Below, piece after piece: positions 29,628 to 39,398 of a stretch of 64,000 bases of DNA. This DNA comes from Cryoendolithus antarcticus (lineage: Eukaryota; Ascomycota; Dothideomycetes; Cladosporiales; Cladosporiaceae). Position 1 is the stretch's first letter. The number at the start of each line of letters is the position of its first letter. Below the pieces are notes generated by a model. It searched no databases. It was given only the letters and a program-made list of their open reading frames with translations, and had not been told where the DNA came from. The position numbers were made by a program, and so were the translations under genes. The stretch covers positions 62,001 to 126,000 of the forward strand of contig NAJO01000069.1 in NCBI GenBank assembly GCA_002077065.1, written 5' to 3'.

Positions 29628-30602
29628 ATGCCCACCCACCTCCCCCCACACATCACCAACCGCGTCAAGCTCCTCCTAGACTACTCCCACCCCGCCGCCC
29701 ACATCGCCCGTGAACTCTCCCTCAGCAAACGTACAGTGGAACGTCTCCGCCTCAGCTTCGAGCTCTTCAACCAGCCTTACCCACCCGTGCTGAAACGTCT
29801 CGGCCGCCCGCCAGCGCTGAACGCAGAGCAGGAGAAAGCGCTGCTGGATTTCATGGCTGCGAGACCAGAGGCGGGGCTTGGGGAGTGCGTGGGTTTGTTG
29901 GAGGGGATGGGGGTCAAGGCTTGTGGGAGTACGGTTTGGCGGTACTTGGAACGGGCGGGGTGGGGGAGGAAGCCGGCAGGGAAGAGGAAGAGTCAGGGGG
30001 TTGGGAGGGGGGAGTTTGTGGAGGAGGGAAGGAGGGTGTTGGTCCAGCCACTGCCGAGGGTGGTACAGGCTGGGAGCGACGAGGGGGCCACGGAGGTCGC
30101 TGTGGCTGAGAACGAGGCTCAACAGGACGAAGAGGATGATCCAGAGACTCCGGTGACTCTGCCAACTACCACACCACTACTCGACCCCTCATTACAAGCC
30201 TCTGTCGACGACTCCCCTCCGCCGCCTTATCTTCACACATCGCCGCCACCACCGCCATCTCTCACACCGCTCGAGCAGACGCTTGCAAACACATGGCATG
30301 CTCTCTGCCAGACTGCCTCCCCACACACCGCCCGCGGCTCTCCCCTATGGCTCGAGATCGCGTCTCACCTCCCTCAACTCGTCGGTCTGCCTCCGAAGTC
30401 CGCCCTTCCAGCAGTAGCGCCTGTGCAATACGATCTGCCAGATCACTTAGTTGTACCCGCTGATGAGAAGGAAGGCAATGGGAGAGGGAAAGGAGCCGGA
30501 AGAGGTGTATCGGTCAGAGAGCGCAAGCAGGGAGATGAGGCGGATGAGGAGAGGCGGAGAGTTGCGAGGGAGAGGCTGGCGAAGGGACTGCGGCTGACGT
30601 GA
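29628..30602 (+). CDS. Transposase-like helix-turn-helix protein without catalytic domain
   Basis: 324 residues starting at the ATG at 29628, which has an excellent context (CAGCCACCATGC). Residues about 5-45 form a homeodomain-like HTH (AHIARELSLSKRTVERL). A second, winged-helix-like unit follows (GRPPALNAEQEKALLDF and GSTVWRYLERAGWGRK). This arrangement is the DNA-binding front end of Tc1/mariner and related fungal transposases. The DDE catalytic region is absent. Instead there is a Pro-rich acidic linker (PPPPYLHTSPPPPPSL) and a C-terminal segment with ASHLPQLVGLPPKS and a basic/acidic helix. It is intact with no decay, so it may be a domesticated DNA-binding protein; no inverted repeats were seen flanking it. 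Confidence 0.75.
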   Translation: MPTHLPPHITNRVKLLLDYSHPAAHIARELSLSKRTVERLRLSFELFNQPYPPVLKRLGRPPALNAEQEKALLDFMAARPEAGLGECVGLLEGMGVKACGSTVWRYLERAGWGRKPAGKRKSQGVGRGEFVEEGRRVLVQPLPRVVQAGSDEGATEVAVAENEAQQDEEDDPETPVTLPTTTPLLDPSLQASVDDSPPPPYLHTSPPPPPSLTPLEQTLANTWHALCQTASPHTARGSPLWLEIASHLPQLVGLPPKSALPAVAPVQYDLPDHLVVPADEKEGNGRGKGAGRGVSVRERKQGDEADEERRRVARERLAKGLRLT

Positions 30603-31001
30603 AGCACTGTTGTAGCTTCGAATACGAAGGGCCTCATTAAAAGACTGCCCAGTGTGTGACCGCTGCGCAGCGGCGGAAGCAGAGACTCCGCGTGAGCATT
30701 TCGGCATGGTGTCCTGTACTCCAGACAAGGAAAACAATGGACTCATTAACGACAGATAGATCAGGTAAGCTACTAACCAACATCCAATACATCCCCCCAT
30801 CTAATACAATCTAGTCAACGCCAAGCAGACATCATCTTCAACAGCAAACTCGACAGCCACGGCCATTGAGCCAATCAGTAATCAACTTTCCATCCTACGA
30901 GCCAACACCTTCACCCACAGCATCAAACTCTATTCGCCTGCGACAACCTCCTTCCCAGTTCTCCAACTCTGCCACCACTCGCCATCTCCGGAGAGATAGC
31001 T
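30603..31001. other. Convergent intergenic spacer
   Basis: Lies between the HTH gene (+) and the first secreted-protein gene (-). No gene seen. Confidence 0.5.
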
Positions 31002-32369
31002 CTAGTCCTGCTGAGCAGACCCAGCAGCACGACGAGGGATGAGCTTGCGATGCATCTTGCCGTCAGCCTTGAGAGGTTCCGATCCGTAGTCCACCATGCC
31101 GACGTTCTTGCTGTCCGGGCTGGCTAGAGTCTCAGCAGAGGGTAGTCCGTTGAAATTGAATGTGCCGCTGTCGGCAGACTTGGAAATCTCGGTACCGATC
31201 GGGAAAACCGCGGTCGCATCCTGTGTGGAGTGTCAGTTCTCACAGCAGAGGCTTGAGAGAAGTACTTGCGGGAATTTATACCGTGGACGGGGCTGCTACG
31301 CCGCTGAGAGGGTGTCCTTGGCCATCGGCGATAGGCGCTTTGCCAACCTGATTGGCACCGTTAGAAGCCTTGGAAGCCTCGTCTTGGACGGCGGATGGGA
31401 CTGAAGTCGAATCCTGTGGAGATCAATCAGTCCCTGCTATGACTCAAGATCATATACCACAAAGAAAGCTTACATCAAACAAGAGCTTATGACCGCCTAT
31501 CTTGATGATCCCGCCTTCGATCGCCGATGAGTTCACGGGCTTTCCCGTGGCAGCCCACGTGGCCACGCCGTCTTGGAGGTGTACCTCCTTGTCGCCGACA
31601 GTGATGGGTTGGTTCGTCAAGGCCGACTGGTTAACGGGCTTTCCAGTAGTGGACCAGATGGGGTTGCCGGCATCGTCGAAGGTGATGCCCTTGCCGCCCG
31701 ACGAGGGGATAAATTTACCCACCTTCGGAGCGGAAGAATCAGCGAAGTAGCCTGAGAGCGGCGCCGTCGCTGGATCGATAGGGCGTCCCGGCACACCATC
31801 CTTGTAGCTGGGATTCTTGAAGCTGAAAGTCTGCCCTACAGGGGTAGATTTACCGTTTTTGTCCATGGTGAACGACTGCGTGCCGCCTGTGGCACCACGG
31901 GCAGCAGCAGCCCATTCGTGGGCGGCATCTACACAGTAGTGATGGTAGCCCTTGTAGCGCTGAGCAAAGCACGTTCCGACGGCAGGACGATGGGAGTCGT
32001 GGCAAAGACGACCCTTGGCATCTATAGTGTACTCTCGCACGGGACCCTACGGCTTGTCAGCATGGGCCGAAAAGGCTTGGAGAGGATGGACCTACATCTT
32101 TGCGATTCTTCTTCTTGTCTATAGCGAGGAGGGGGAGGAGGCAGAATGGAAGGCAGCGCTTGTTGAGGTGTTGCAGTGCAACGTCGGTTGTGGGAGGCTG
32201 CTGATGATTAGTGGTGTGTCGAGATTCCTCTCGGACTCCATACCTCGAGCGAGACCTCCTTTCCATCGATGGTGATGAACTGATTCGAAACCGGTGGAAC
32301 GGCAGCTGCGTAGGCAGAAGCGCTCAGCATCATGGCACTGGCCACGACGACTACTGTGATGGGCTTCAT
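31002..32369 (-). CDS. Secreted protein SSP1 with internal repeats, 5 exons
   Basis: Exons rebuilt by hand: 32369-32244, 32197-32096, 32046-31474, 31413-31282, 31220-31002, giving 383 residues, all junctions phase 0. Exon 2 is the least certain: its acceptor may be 3 nt earlier, or the exon may be skipped. Signal peptide MKPITVVVVASAMMLSASAYA. Exon 3 opens with a module shared with the next gene (EYTIDAKGRL, RPAVGTCFAQR, GYHHYC). It then has two related repeats centred on TGKPVNQSAL and TGKPVNSSAI, each with a short beta-like segment (ITVGDKEVHL; IKIGGHKLLF). The C-terminus is basic (KMHRKLIPRR). No known enzyme motif. Family unknown to me; the sequence suggests an extracellular effector- or wall-type protein. 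Confidence 0.7.
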
Positions 32370-33310
32370 AGTTGCGTTAGCTGATCGTAGGTATCGTGAG
32401 AGAGGAAGAATGGATGTCGCGAGAAGAAGAGAATCGCAAAACGTTTGTGGGTGGAAATGTCTTTGCGGAGTCTCTGCGGGATCTCGTTCTTGATGACTTC
32501 TACGTCAGCCAGATCGAACGGCAGATCACTGGTCATCCATTCCTACGGGTCTCAACGTGTGGGGATGTGCACATTTGCCGGCTGACTCCGATCAGGATAT
32601 TAGGAGGCCTCGCTGAACTTCCTCCGACGAGGTGGATCTTCAACAAAGCTTCTCGAGGGCCTGGCTATTGCCATAGAAGAGCCCCTGGAGGTCATCTGGA
32701 GCACATCTGTGCGGACAAGGATAAGATATCGGCAGGTGTGCAGGACTGAGCAGAACATCTTCTGGACGAGCACCTCGGTGTACCTCATGCTGATATCCTG
32801 CCTCTAGACTGGAGAAACTCCTTGGAGCCCGCTGCACGAGTGACAGAAGATGAAGACGCCTCGAGAAATTTGTGCGGTCGGCAATGCTAGTATAGACTGC
32901 ACCGCCGCAGCAGATCGTCTCGAACCCTGCCTAGGAGAGACGTTGGAGAAAGTCCACTCTCGCTGATGGCCTGGATGCGTACATACACTCGCGGTGCGCA
33001 ATATGAGACTGTTGTCGTCCCCAGGCAGTTGCTGAGCGGTGTGCTTCCGTTGCCACCCGCGTGTGGGCTCAGCCACCCAAATCTACAAGCCTACATATAT
33101 CACCTCACCCAGAACACTACCCAATCTCAGGAGTCCGAAACTCTTGTAGTTGTTGACTGTCCACCAGTCAAGCTTAAACGGCTGCACAGTGCAACAGAAA
33201 GCTGCACATAGTCCTGGTGAGAAATACCCCAGAGATCCAACCTTGCAGAGATACCCAAATGCCCTGCTGCCCTGCACGACAACGTTCCAACGATGTCTTC
33301 GCAAGCACTT
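32370..33310. other. Upstream region of SSP1
   Basis: About 0.9 kb between SSP1 and the stop of SSP2, both on the minus strand. No supported gene; it presumably holds the SSP1 promoter. Confidence 0.45.
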
Positions 33311-34922
33311 CTAGCGAGTCGGCTCGATCCATACATTCCTCCCAGGAACCACGGTCGCATTGCCTGTCGTGAAGAGTTCGCCGTCCTTCACTGTGACGGG
33401 TCGATTAGACCGCAACCCGGGACCCGTAGGTGTGATGCTTGCAAAGTACGTCCCATTCGCAGATGGAGTCATGCCGGTCTGAATTTGAGGTCTGCCGCCA
33501 TGCTTCAGGTCAATTTTGCCTATCTGGACACCTCCGGACTGCGCGCCTGCGGATCCGTAATGTTTAATCAGGTCTGCGCAGTAGTGGTGGTAGCCTTCGT
33601 TGCGTTGCGCGAAGCAGGTACCATAAGCCGGGCGATGCGACTCCTCGACAAGGCGACCCTTTGCATCTACTGCGTACGCCATCGGCACGCCCTAAGACAC
33701 GCTCTGTCAGTGGATGTCTGCTGCTACGATGTACGGAAGTGGGTTTCTCACTATGGTCTCCTGGATCCTGCAATCACCCCCAAAGGCCCCCCAGTCCAAA
33801 CCCCAGTGGCACCACTGCTGCTCATCGTAAGTCTGGGGGTACTTGTGGCGGGGCTGGATGAAAGTCAGTCGTCAAACATTCCGGAGGTGCTCATCCGTGG
33901 TCAGGAGCGCTACATACTCTGAGTGATCTCGCCTTGCGGCCGGTCTTCTTGACACTGGTGGTAGATGGCACATTGACAGTGTCATGCGGGATCGAGGTCA
34001 CATTTTTAGTGTTGCCACCATAAAGTGCATCGCTCGTGCTTTCGCAGAACTTCGTCTGTCCCTGGTAAACCAGAGTCCAGCACTTACTAGCGACTGGTAG
34101 CCCGGACTGCGATGCGACATTGTGATCCCGGTCAAGTTCGAGCCATCCCGGCTGGCCCTTGCTGTGTGTCAGTAACGATTGTGCGATAAACAGATGCCCG
34201 GCGCTTACGATCGGATAGAGCTTGTCGCACTTCTTCTTATGGAAGATCCACGTCGCGCGGCATACATCCTGGGCCTCCCCAGTGGAAGGATGCCTGTGCG
34301 AGTTGGACTATGCTGAAGTCAGTGACGGTTGTCTCGTGGCAAGTAGTGCCGGCAGGATATTACGCACCATGTCTGCATAGCGGATCAGTGTGACGTTCGT
34401 GGACTTCGGCTCGATGTTGGAGGTCGTGATGACAGGTGCAGGGTTTGCTAGATGGCGACGCTGTGTTTCGTCAGCATCGGACAAACTAAGAAGCTTTCCC
34501 ATCGGCTCTAGCCAGTCAGCGGAGATCTCGCCACTCACTTGTCGCCCAGCTTCGATAATGTCCTTCTTGTCTAGCAGTCCGACCGTGAGGCCCGCCGCCG
34601 TAATTATAGCGCCGCCGACACCGAGACCAACGACCGACTCGATGAGCTGTCGAGTCCCGAGGTCTTTCGGCTTGCTCTCCTGGATCTCGGTGCTGGTCGA
34701 GATCGACGCTGGCGTATCCCTCTTGTCAAGCAGTGAAGCCGTGAGACCCACCGTCGTGATGGCAGCGGCACCAAGACCGAGTCCCACGACCGGCTCGATG
34801 AGCTGGCGCTCTTCGAGATCTTTCGGCTTGCCATCTTTGATCTCGTTGTGCTTTGGAAGGTATAGAGGCGCTGCGTGAGCAGAAGCAGCGAGCAGAGCGG
34901 AAGCGGTGATGAAGACCTTCAT
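33311..34922 (-). CDS. Secreted Cys-containing protein SSP2, 5 exons
   Basis: Exons 34922-34368, 34307-34209, 34157-33918, 33853-33752, 33691-33311 give 458 residues with all junctions phase 0. Signal peptide MKVFITASALLAASAHA. Exon 1 carries a duplicated module: KPKDLEERQLIEPVVGLGLG..LLDKRD and KPKDLGTRQLIESVVGLGVG..LLDKKD, each with a hydrophobic Gly-rich stretch. Later exons are Cys/Trp-rich (VCRATWIFHKKKCDKLYP, SKCWTLVYQGQTKFC, QWCHWGLDWGAFGGDC). The last exon repeats the SSP1 module (YAVDAKGRL, RPAYGTCFAQR, GYHHYC). Intron 2 uses the second of two adjacent AGs (CAGCAAG). No known function; the design suggests an extracellular multi-module protein. Confidence 0.72.
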
Positions 34923-35010
34923 GGCTGCGGCGTGTTGTGTGTTTGAGGATTTGGGGAAAAGCAAGAAAGCAAAGTAGTCTTACTCCGTTGTGGGATTTGG
35001 GTTGGATATC

Positions 35011-35018
35011 ATATATAG
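35011..35018 (-). promoter_or_regulatory. TATA-like box of SSP2
   Basis: CTATATAT on the minus strand about 90 nt before the SSP2 ATG. It is the only such site in that spacer near the gene. Placement fits a core promoter; not otherwise tested. Confidence 0.45.
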
Positions 35019-35317
35019 TCTGGCGACAGACAAATTCTTGCACTGTGCACGCAGCAAAACTCTCGGGAGAGTATTCGCGCCACGCCATCGGTAAACTCTT
35101 TGGACACCACAATCGCAATGTTCGTGATTGGCTCACGAACCAGATCGCCACACGAAGTCCCCAACCCACGATTGCCGGGATGATGCACGCCTATGACCTG
35201 CCTCGGACAGAATGCTGACGTTGATACCGTTGCGCCGGATCCATCTCTCAACGATCGCTTTCCGCGCCCAATTGCTACGGCAAATCCCAGAACGGACAAC
35301 GTTCACCAGAAGTGGAC

Positions 35318-35393
35318 GTTCAAACATGGTACTGGTGCAACATTCAAAAGCGTGAGGTTCAATCATAGTACTCGTGTACAACACTCCAAAAGC
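35318..35393 (+). repeat. Imperfect direct repeat, two units
   Basis: Units at 35318-35351 and 35357-35393 share the pattern GTTCAA.CAT.GTACT.GTG..CAACA..C.AAAAGC. Upstream of SSP2 on the minus strand; possibly a regulatory duplication. Confidence 0.6.
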
Positions 35394-35524
35394 CTATATT
35401 GCTACTGAGTACAGAAATGGGCTTTCCCGATTCTAGCGAACCCCCAGCTGAGAAGTCAGACGCCCACGCCTTGTATTTTCCGTTGCAAGTCATCGCCTAC
35501 AACTAAGAGATCCCCAGCCCCTCC

Positions 35525-36115
35525 TCATTTCCCGCCCTGCAGTCCAGAGTCAGCATCAGCACGTCCCCTCCAAGAGACCACACAGCCTACCTTCTTCGAC
35601 GCCGGCGCCGGCCAGAGATTCAAGCCCGGCGTATATCCGGTCGCCCAGGGCATGACGTTCCCACTGGAGTGGGGGGTCTTTGTCTGCGGCGCGCGAGGGA
35701 TGATGGATCTGTGATTGGGGCGAGGGCCTGCGTGCTTGCGGTCGATGTTCGTGCTGGGGGAGTGGGAGATGCCGGCGGCGGCGGAAGCCTTCAACTGTTG
35801 TTAGCAGGTTGCTTGTCATGTTCCTTGCGTCGCGAGGGGCGAGGCTCCTTTCATGAAGTGGAGTGGCGAGGAAATTACATGAACATCAGCGCGCAAATGA
35901 TCCAGATCGCGGTGGTCGATCGGCCCGCCCACGAGACCTCCGACAACAGTAGCCAGACCAGCACCAGTGAGTGCTCCGAGAAGAACAGGATTATTGCGTG
36001 CTACGAGCTCCTTCGATCGGGCAGATTCGAGTTGCTCAACGGTGACGGGTGCAGCGATCGCTGGTGCCGCCAGAGCAAGAGCGCTCAGCAAAGCGAGGAA
36101 GGCTGCGATTTTCAT
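35525..36115 (-). CDS. Small secreted protein SSP3
   Basis: Exons 36115-35879, 35788-35591 and a 12-nt last exon 35536-35525 give 148 residues. Signal peptide MKIAAFLALLSALALAAPAIA. A central Gly-rich hydrophobic stretch (ALTGAGLATVVGGLVGG) is followed by a charged HRD and resembles the duplicated module of SSP2. The tail is basic and Pro-rich (GPRPNHRSIIPRAPQTKTP) and ends WPAPASKK-GGK. The first intron has a clear branch point (CTGCTAACA). The second intron is 54 nt with no stop in frame, so retaining it gives a 166-residue form with the same end. No cysteines in the mature spliced form. Function unknown. Confidence 0.65.
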
Positions 36116-36846
36116 GGCTGCGAGGGCTTGAGGGTATGGAGTGGTGATGAGTCTGACGTTCGAGATGGGAATAAAATTGAGTGGAGTGTCTTGTGGGACT
36201 GTGCCACTGTGGGAGCACACGGCGGCGCCAGATACTTTGACGGGTATGTTTCTTTCACGAGAATACACCACGGCGCCATACAGTGAGTCCTCGCTTCCTC
36301 GTGACATCTACATGGCAGATGACTGGCCAGCGATGAATCTTGCGTCTTGGTCTTCTGCGTTTAGAGAAGCGTTTCCTGCAATTGTGACCTGCGCATACGC
36401 CTTGAAGCCATTTGGCTGACTGTGATCCATGCTGTCGGAGTCTCAACGAAGCTTATGAGCACTTGACTACTAACAAGTAGGCTTTGGAGAATTCCCGCGG
36501 AGGTTGACGTCGGCGTCGCCATCCGCGCACACACACGAAAAGTCAATAAGACACGAAGTCTGTTGAGCGCAGAAAAGAACGACCTTCTCAAGCTGACCAC
36601 ATAGAGCCTAATCCACCCGCTCACGTTCTCGCTCACAACGCAGTGGTCGATCGTCGTCTCCCCATGGATTCCCCTCTCTATCCACCACCACACCCCCAGC
36701 ATTCCCACAGCGTCCCCAACACTCTCTACTTCCCACCCTACTTCCCACCCTACAAATGCCCATACGTTAGCGCAACATCCCCCTACCATCTACACGAACC
36801 TAACCCGACTACAGCATAACTCGCACAACTAGCACAACTTGCACAA
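36116..36846. other. Upstream region of SSP3
   Basis: About 0.73 kb without a supported gene. An AT-rich patch (minus strand CAATTTTATTC) lies about 60 nt before the SSP3 ATG and may serve as a core promoter. Confidence 0.4.
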
Positions 36847-36849
36847 CTA
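36823..36849 (+). repeat. Three GCACAACTW units
   Basis: Three 9-nt units in a row (GCACAACTA, GCACAACTT, GCACAACTA). The stop codon of SSP4 falls inside the last unit. Confidence 0.7.
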
Positions 36850-37216
36850 ACGCACCTTCCCGGACTTTGGAGTCTTCCACCATTCCAGTATATCCAGCTT
36901 GGCGTGCTTAGATCGAGGGGTGATCATGCTGCGGCCCCTGGCGTTGATGATGGGTGAGGAGCTTGACGAGCTGGGGGTGTCGGTGTTGGAGCCAGAAGAT
37001 CCCAGGCTATGAGTGCTGCTTGTCGGCGAGCTTGCAGAAGCGGTAGCGGTAGGGACTTGCTGTGCTAGTCAGTAGACCTTTGCTTGTGTTTGGGTGCTTG
37101 GTGGAGCTCACGAAGTCAGCAGTAGCCGTTGCAGTCGCAGATTCAACGGGTAGAGGGGCTGCGAAAGTGCATGTGGCCGCGGCTAAGGCCAGGAGGAGGG
37201 CGAGCGTGGAGCGCAT
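36847..37216 (-). CDS. Small secreted protein SSP4, 2 exons
   Basis: Exons 37216-37112 and 37059-36847, with a 52-nt intron (donor GTGAGC, branch CTACTGACT, acceptor AGCACAG), encode 105 residues. The unspliced frame stops early, so splicing is needed to reach the long second exon. Signal peptide MRSTLALLLALAAATCTFA. The middle is Ser/Thr-rich (TATASASSPTSSTHS) and probably disordered. The C-terminus is basic (NARGRSMITPRSKHAKLDIL) and ends EWWKTPKSGKVR. The RSMITPR element resembles RSIIPR of SSP3. A TATA-like run (TATAATA, minus strand) lies about 135 nt upstream. Function unknown; its cluster context suggests the same biology as SSP1-3. Confidence 0.68.
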
Positions 37217-37922
37217 CCTGATCTTGAGCGCGGGTTGCAGGAGATCCTTTGTAGCAGAAATGAGTCGGTGAAGGTAGGTCTTAGACAGCAGGCTTGCGCT
37301 TTGTGAGCTCTGGTATCGAGATGTGCGCGGAGGTAGGAGAGTATCGCAATGCTTATTATATCTTGCAGCCAGTAGTGTGTGCCCGGTAGGTAGGGCAGTC
37401 ATATCAAGAGAAGCTGTGGGTGCCGTGATGGTCAGCATGATTGGGAGAGCGGGCCTTGGTCAGTACTCAGCGACTCTCAGCGACGGGGGAGTCGACGTTT
37501 GCTGGGTTTTGATGACCTATGCGATCCGCGGGCTTGAATATGTCTTACCCTAAGCCGGTGAAGAGGGCTGCTCTAAGCCCGGTCGTGTGCTACGTAGTAA
37601 TCTGAAAGTACTCTGTACGAAGCACAGGCGTGCGCATGCTGATCATGCATGCCATTTCGCCTCGTATCTGCAAGTGCCGGCGGCTCAGCCAGCTACCTCA
37701 GTATCTTCGTGCGATGCACCTCATGCTCCTGTCATATCTATGTCGTCGTCCATGCACCAGCCAGAACGCCATCGCTAATCCCACACATCTTTCATGCTGC
37801 TTTTCTTCTCCCCTGAAACGCCATCATCACCTCCTCACAGATCCCCAATGCCCTCATCATTCCTCATCCATCCTGCTCGCCTACCTCTTTCACCAGCACA
37901 TCTCACCATTGTCAGCCTCGAC
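37217..37922. other. Spacer between SSP4 and csn1
   Basis: Holds the SSP4 promoter and the 3' side of csn1. No supported gene. Confidence 0.45.
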
Positions 37923-39398
37923 TCAATACCCCACACCCCAAGCCGCCTTCCCGCCCTTCCCTCCTGGCGCGCCCGCGCCAACAATCTCGAGATTGCTGAT
38001 CAGACAGTTCACCCTGTGTAACCGCAACCTCAACCCCCTCTCCACTTCCTCCGCCAGCTTCCCTGCCTCAGCGTGCGCTTCCACCCTCGCGTCTTTGCTA
38101 GGCGCTACCACCGTGCCGTTCACGGCGTCGAGACGAGCGTTCAAGGCGCCGGAAGAAATGAGCGACAAGATTTCGGTTTCCATGACTTTCTCTACTCCCT
38201 CCTTACTCGTCGACGGCGCGAGACCAGTGGGCGGGAATGTCGAGGCAAGACTGGAGAGACTGACGCTGGAGAAAGAGGAGAAGTAAGCCGTGATACTCTT
38301 CTCCCTAATACGCGCGAAGAGGCGGTCGACGTGGCTGTGCCCTTGGCTCAAGCCGGCGCCGAGGTAGAGATCTAGAGACCAGTCTGCGTGGTAGCGGGAG
38401 AGGAGGGCCATGCAGGCTGAGTATTTGGCGTTCAAGTATAAGCTGATGGCTTTCCGGACATGCGGCTCCAGTTCCAGAAACGCGCGGAAGGGCGAGTCGA
38501 GGACTTTCGTCTGCAGCTCCTCGCGCGAAAGTGTAGCAAGCGAGGTCAAGGCGCCGTAGATCGCGATGTCATTCGCGCTCGCCGTGCTGGCTGTGAAGTT
38601 CACTCCCTGCACTGCCGGCTGCGTAGCGAGGCCGAAGGGGACGGAGAGGAAGGATTTCGCGGCGCTGATATAGTCGGATGTACACAGATGCGCTAACCCG
38701 GCTCCTGCTGCTGCGAGGGGCGTGAGGAGGACTTGCTCTTCCTCTTTCACTCCTACGCTCTTCAGGCGATTGGAGGTGGCGAGGACATTTTGCCAGTGTG
38801 GCGAGGCGGACAAGCCGGTCTGCTGGGCAGTCACAGCTTGCTGGAGGGCGATCTGCTGCAGCCGCAATGTCAACCCAGCGATATGAGAGGGCGTACTGCA
38901 GTAGTCGCGCACGCGGGACATGGTCGTGTACGCCACCACAAGCCCCTGCGTCGATGGTGTCGCCGTCGCCTCGGGATCATCCTCCTTCGTCACTGCCGCA
39001 GCCTGCCCACCCGTAGCGGAGAGATGCAATGCGAGATCCTCCTGTCCCATGCGAATACTCTCTCTGATAAGATTATTCTTATACCCCTTCAACTCTCCCT
39101 CCAGTCGCGTCAGCTCCCGCCTGTTCGCATCCTCCCGCCGAGCCAGCCACTCGGTGTCCTTCACCGCGAGATCTGCGTGTCCGAGCAAGCTGGCGAGGTC
39201 TGTCGCGCGATGATACAGCGAGACGTCTTTGCCTAGTTTGATTACTTCCAGCGCGAGTGTGAGGGCTTGATGAGATAGTGGAGGGCAGTGAGCGGCGATG
39301 TGGAGGAGGCGGAGCGGGAGGAGGGGTGGGGTGTAGTTTGAGGTGTGGGATTCGAGGTCGAATGTGGTAATGCCGACCGAGGGCAGGGGGGAGGCCAT
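37923..39398 (-). CDS. csn1: COP9 signalosome subunit 1 (PCI domain)
   Basis: 491 residues from the ATG at 39398 (MASPLPSVGI); the frame continues upstream but the extra part is not protein-like. Similar to CSN1/GPS1 and to the proteasome lid subunit Rpn7. An N-terminal helical repeat region contains LPLRLLHIAAHC, followed by the DTEWLARREDANRRELTRLEGELKGYKNNLIRESIRMGQEDLA-type segment at about 100-150, characteristic of the family. A C-terminal PCI domain spans roughly 330-450 (LLSRYHADWSLDLYL, HVDRLFARIREKSITAYFS, SLASTFP). The extreme C-terminus reads GKAAWGVGY. The complex removes Nedd8 from cullins in the nucleus and cytosol and controls development in filamentous fungi. CSN1 versus Rpn7 was judged from overall pattern. 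Confidence 0.85.
   Translation of the reverse strand: MASPLPSVGITTFDLESHTSNYTPPLLPLRLLHIAAHCPPLSHQALTLALEVIKLGKDVSLYHRATDLASLLGHADLAVKDTEWLARREDANRRELTRLEGELKGYKNNLIRESIRMGQEDLALHLSATGGQAAAVTKEDDPEATATPSTQGLVVAYTTMSRVRDYCSTPSHIAGLTLRLQQIALQQAVTAQQTGLSASPHWQNVLATSNRLKSVGVKEEEQVLLTPLAAAGAGLAHLCTSDYISAAKSFLSVPFGLATQPAVQGVNFTASTASANDIAIYGALTSLATLSREELQTKVLDSPFRAFLELEPHVRKAISLYLNAKYSACMALLSRYHADWSLDLYLGAGLSQGHSHVDRLFARIREKSITAYFSSFSSVSLSSLASTFPPTGLAPSTSKEGVEKVMETEILSLISSGALNARLDAVNGTVVAPSKDARVEAHAEAGKLAEEVERGLRLRLHRVNCLISNLEIVGAGAPGGKGGKAAWGVGY

Larger units (their letters stand above)
34923..35524. other. Upstream region of SSP2
   Basis: Non-coding 0.6 kb with a TATA-like site and a two-copy imperfect repeat, both listed separately. 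Confidence 0.5.
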
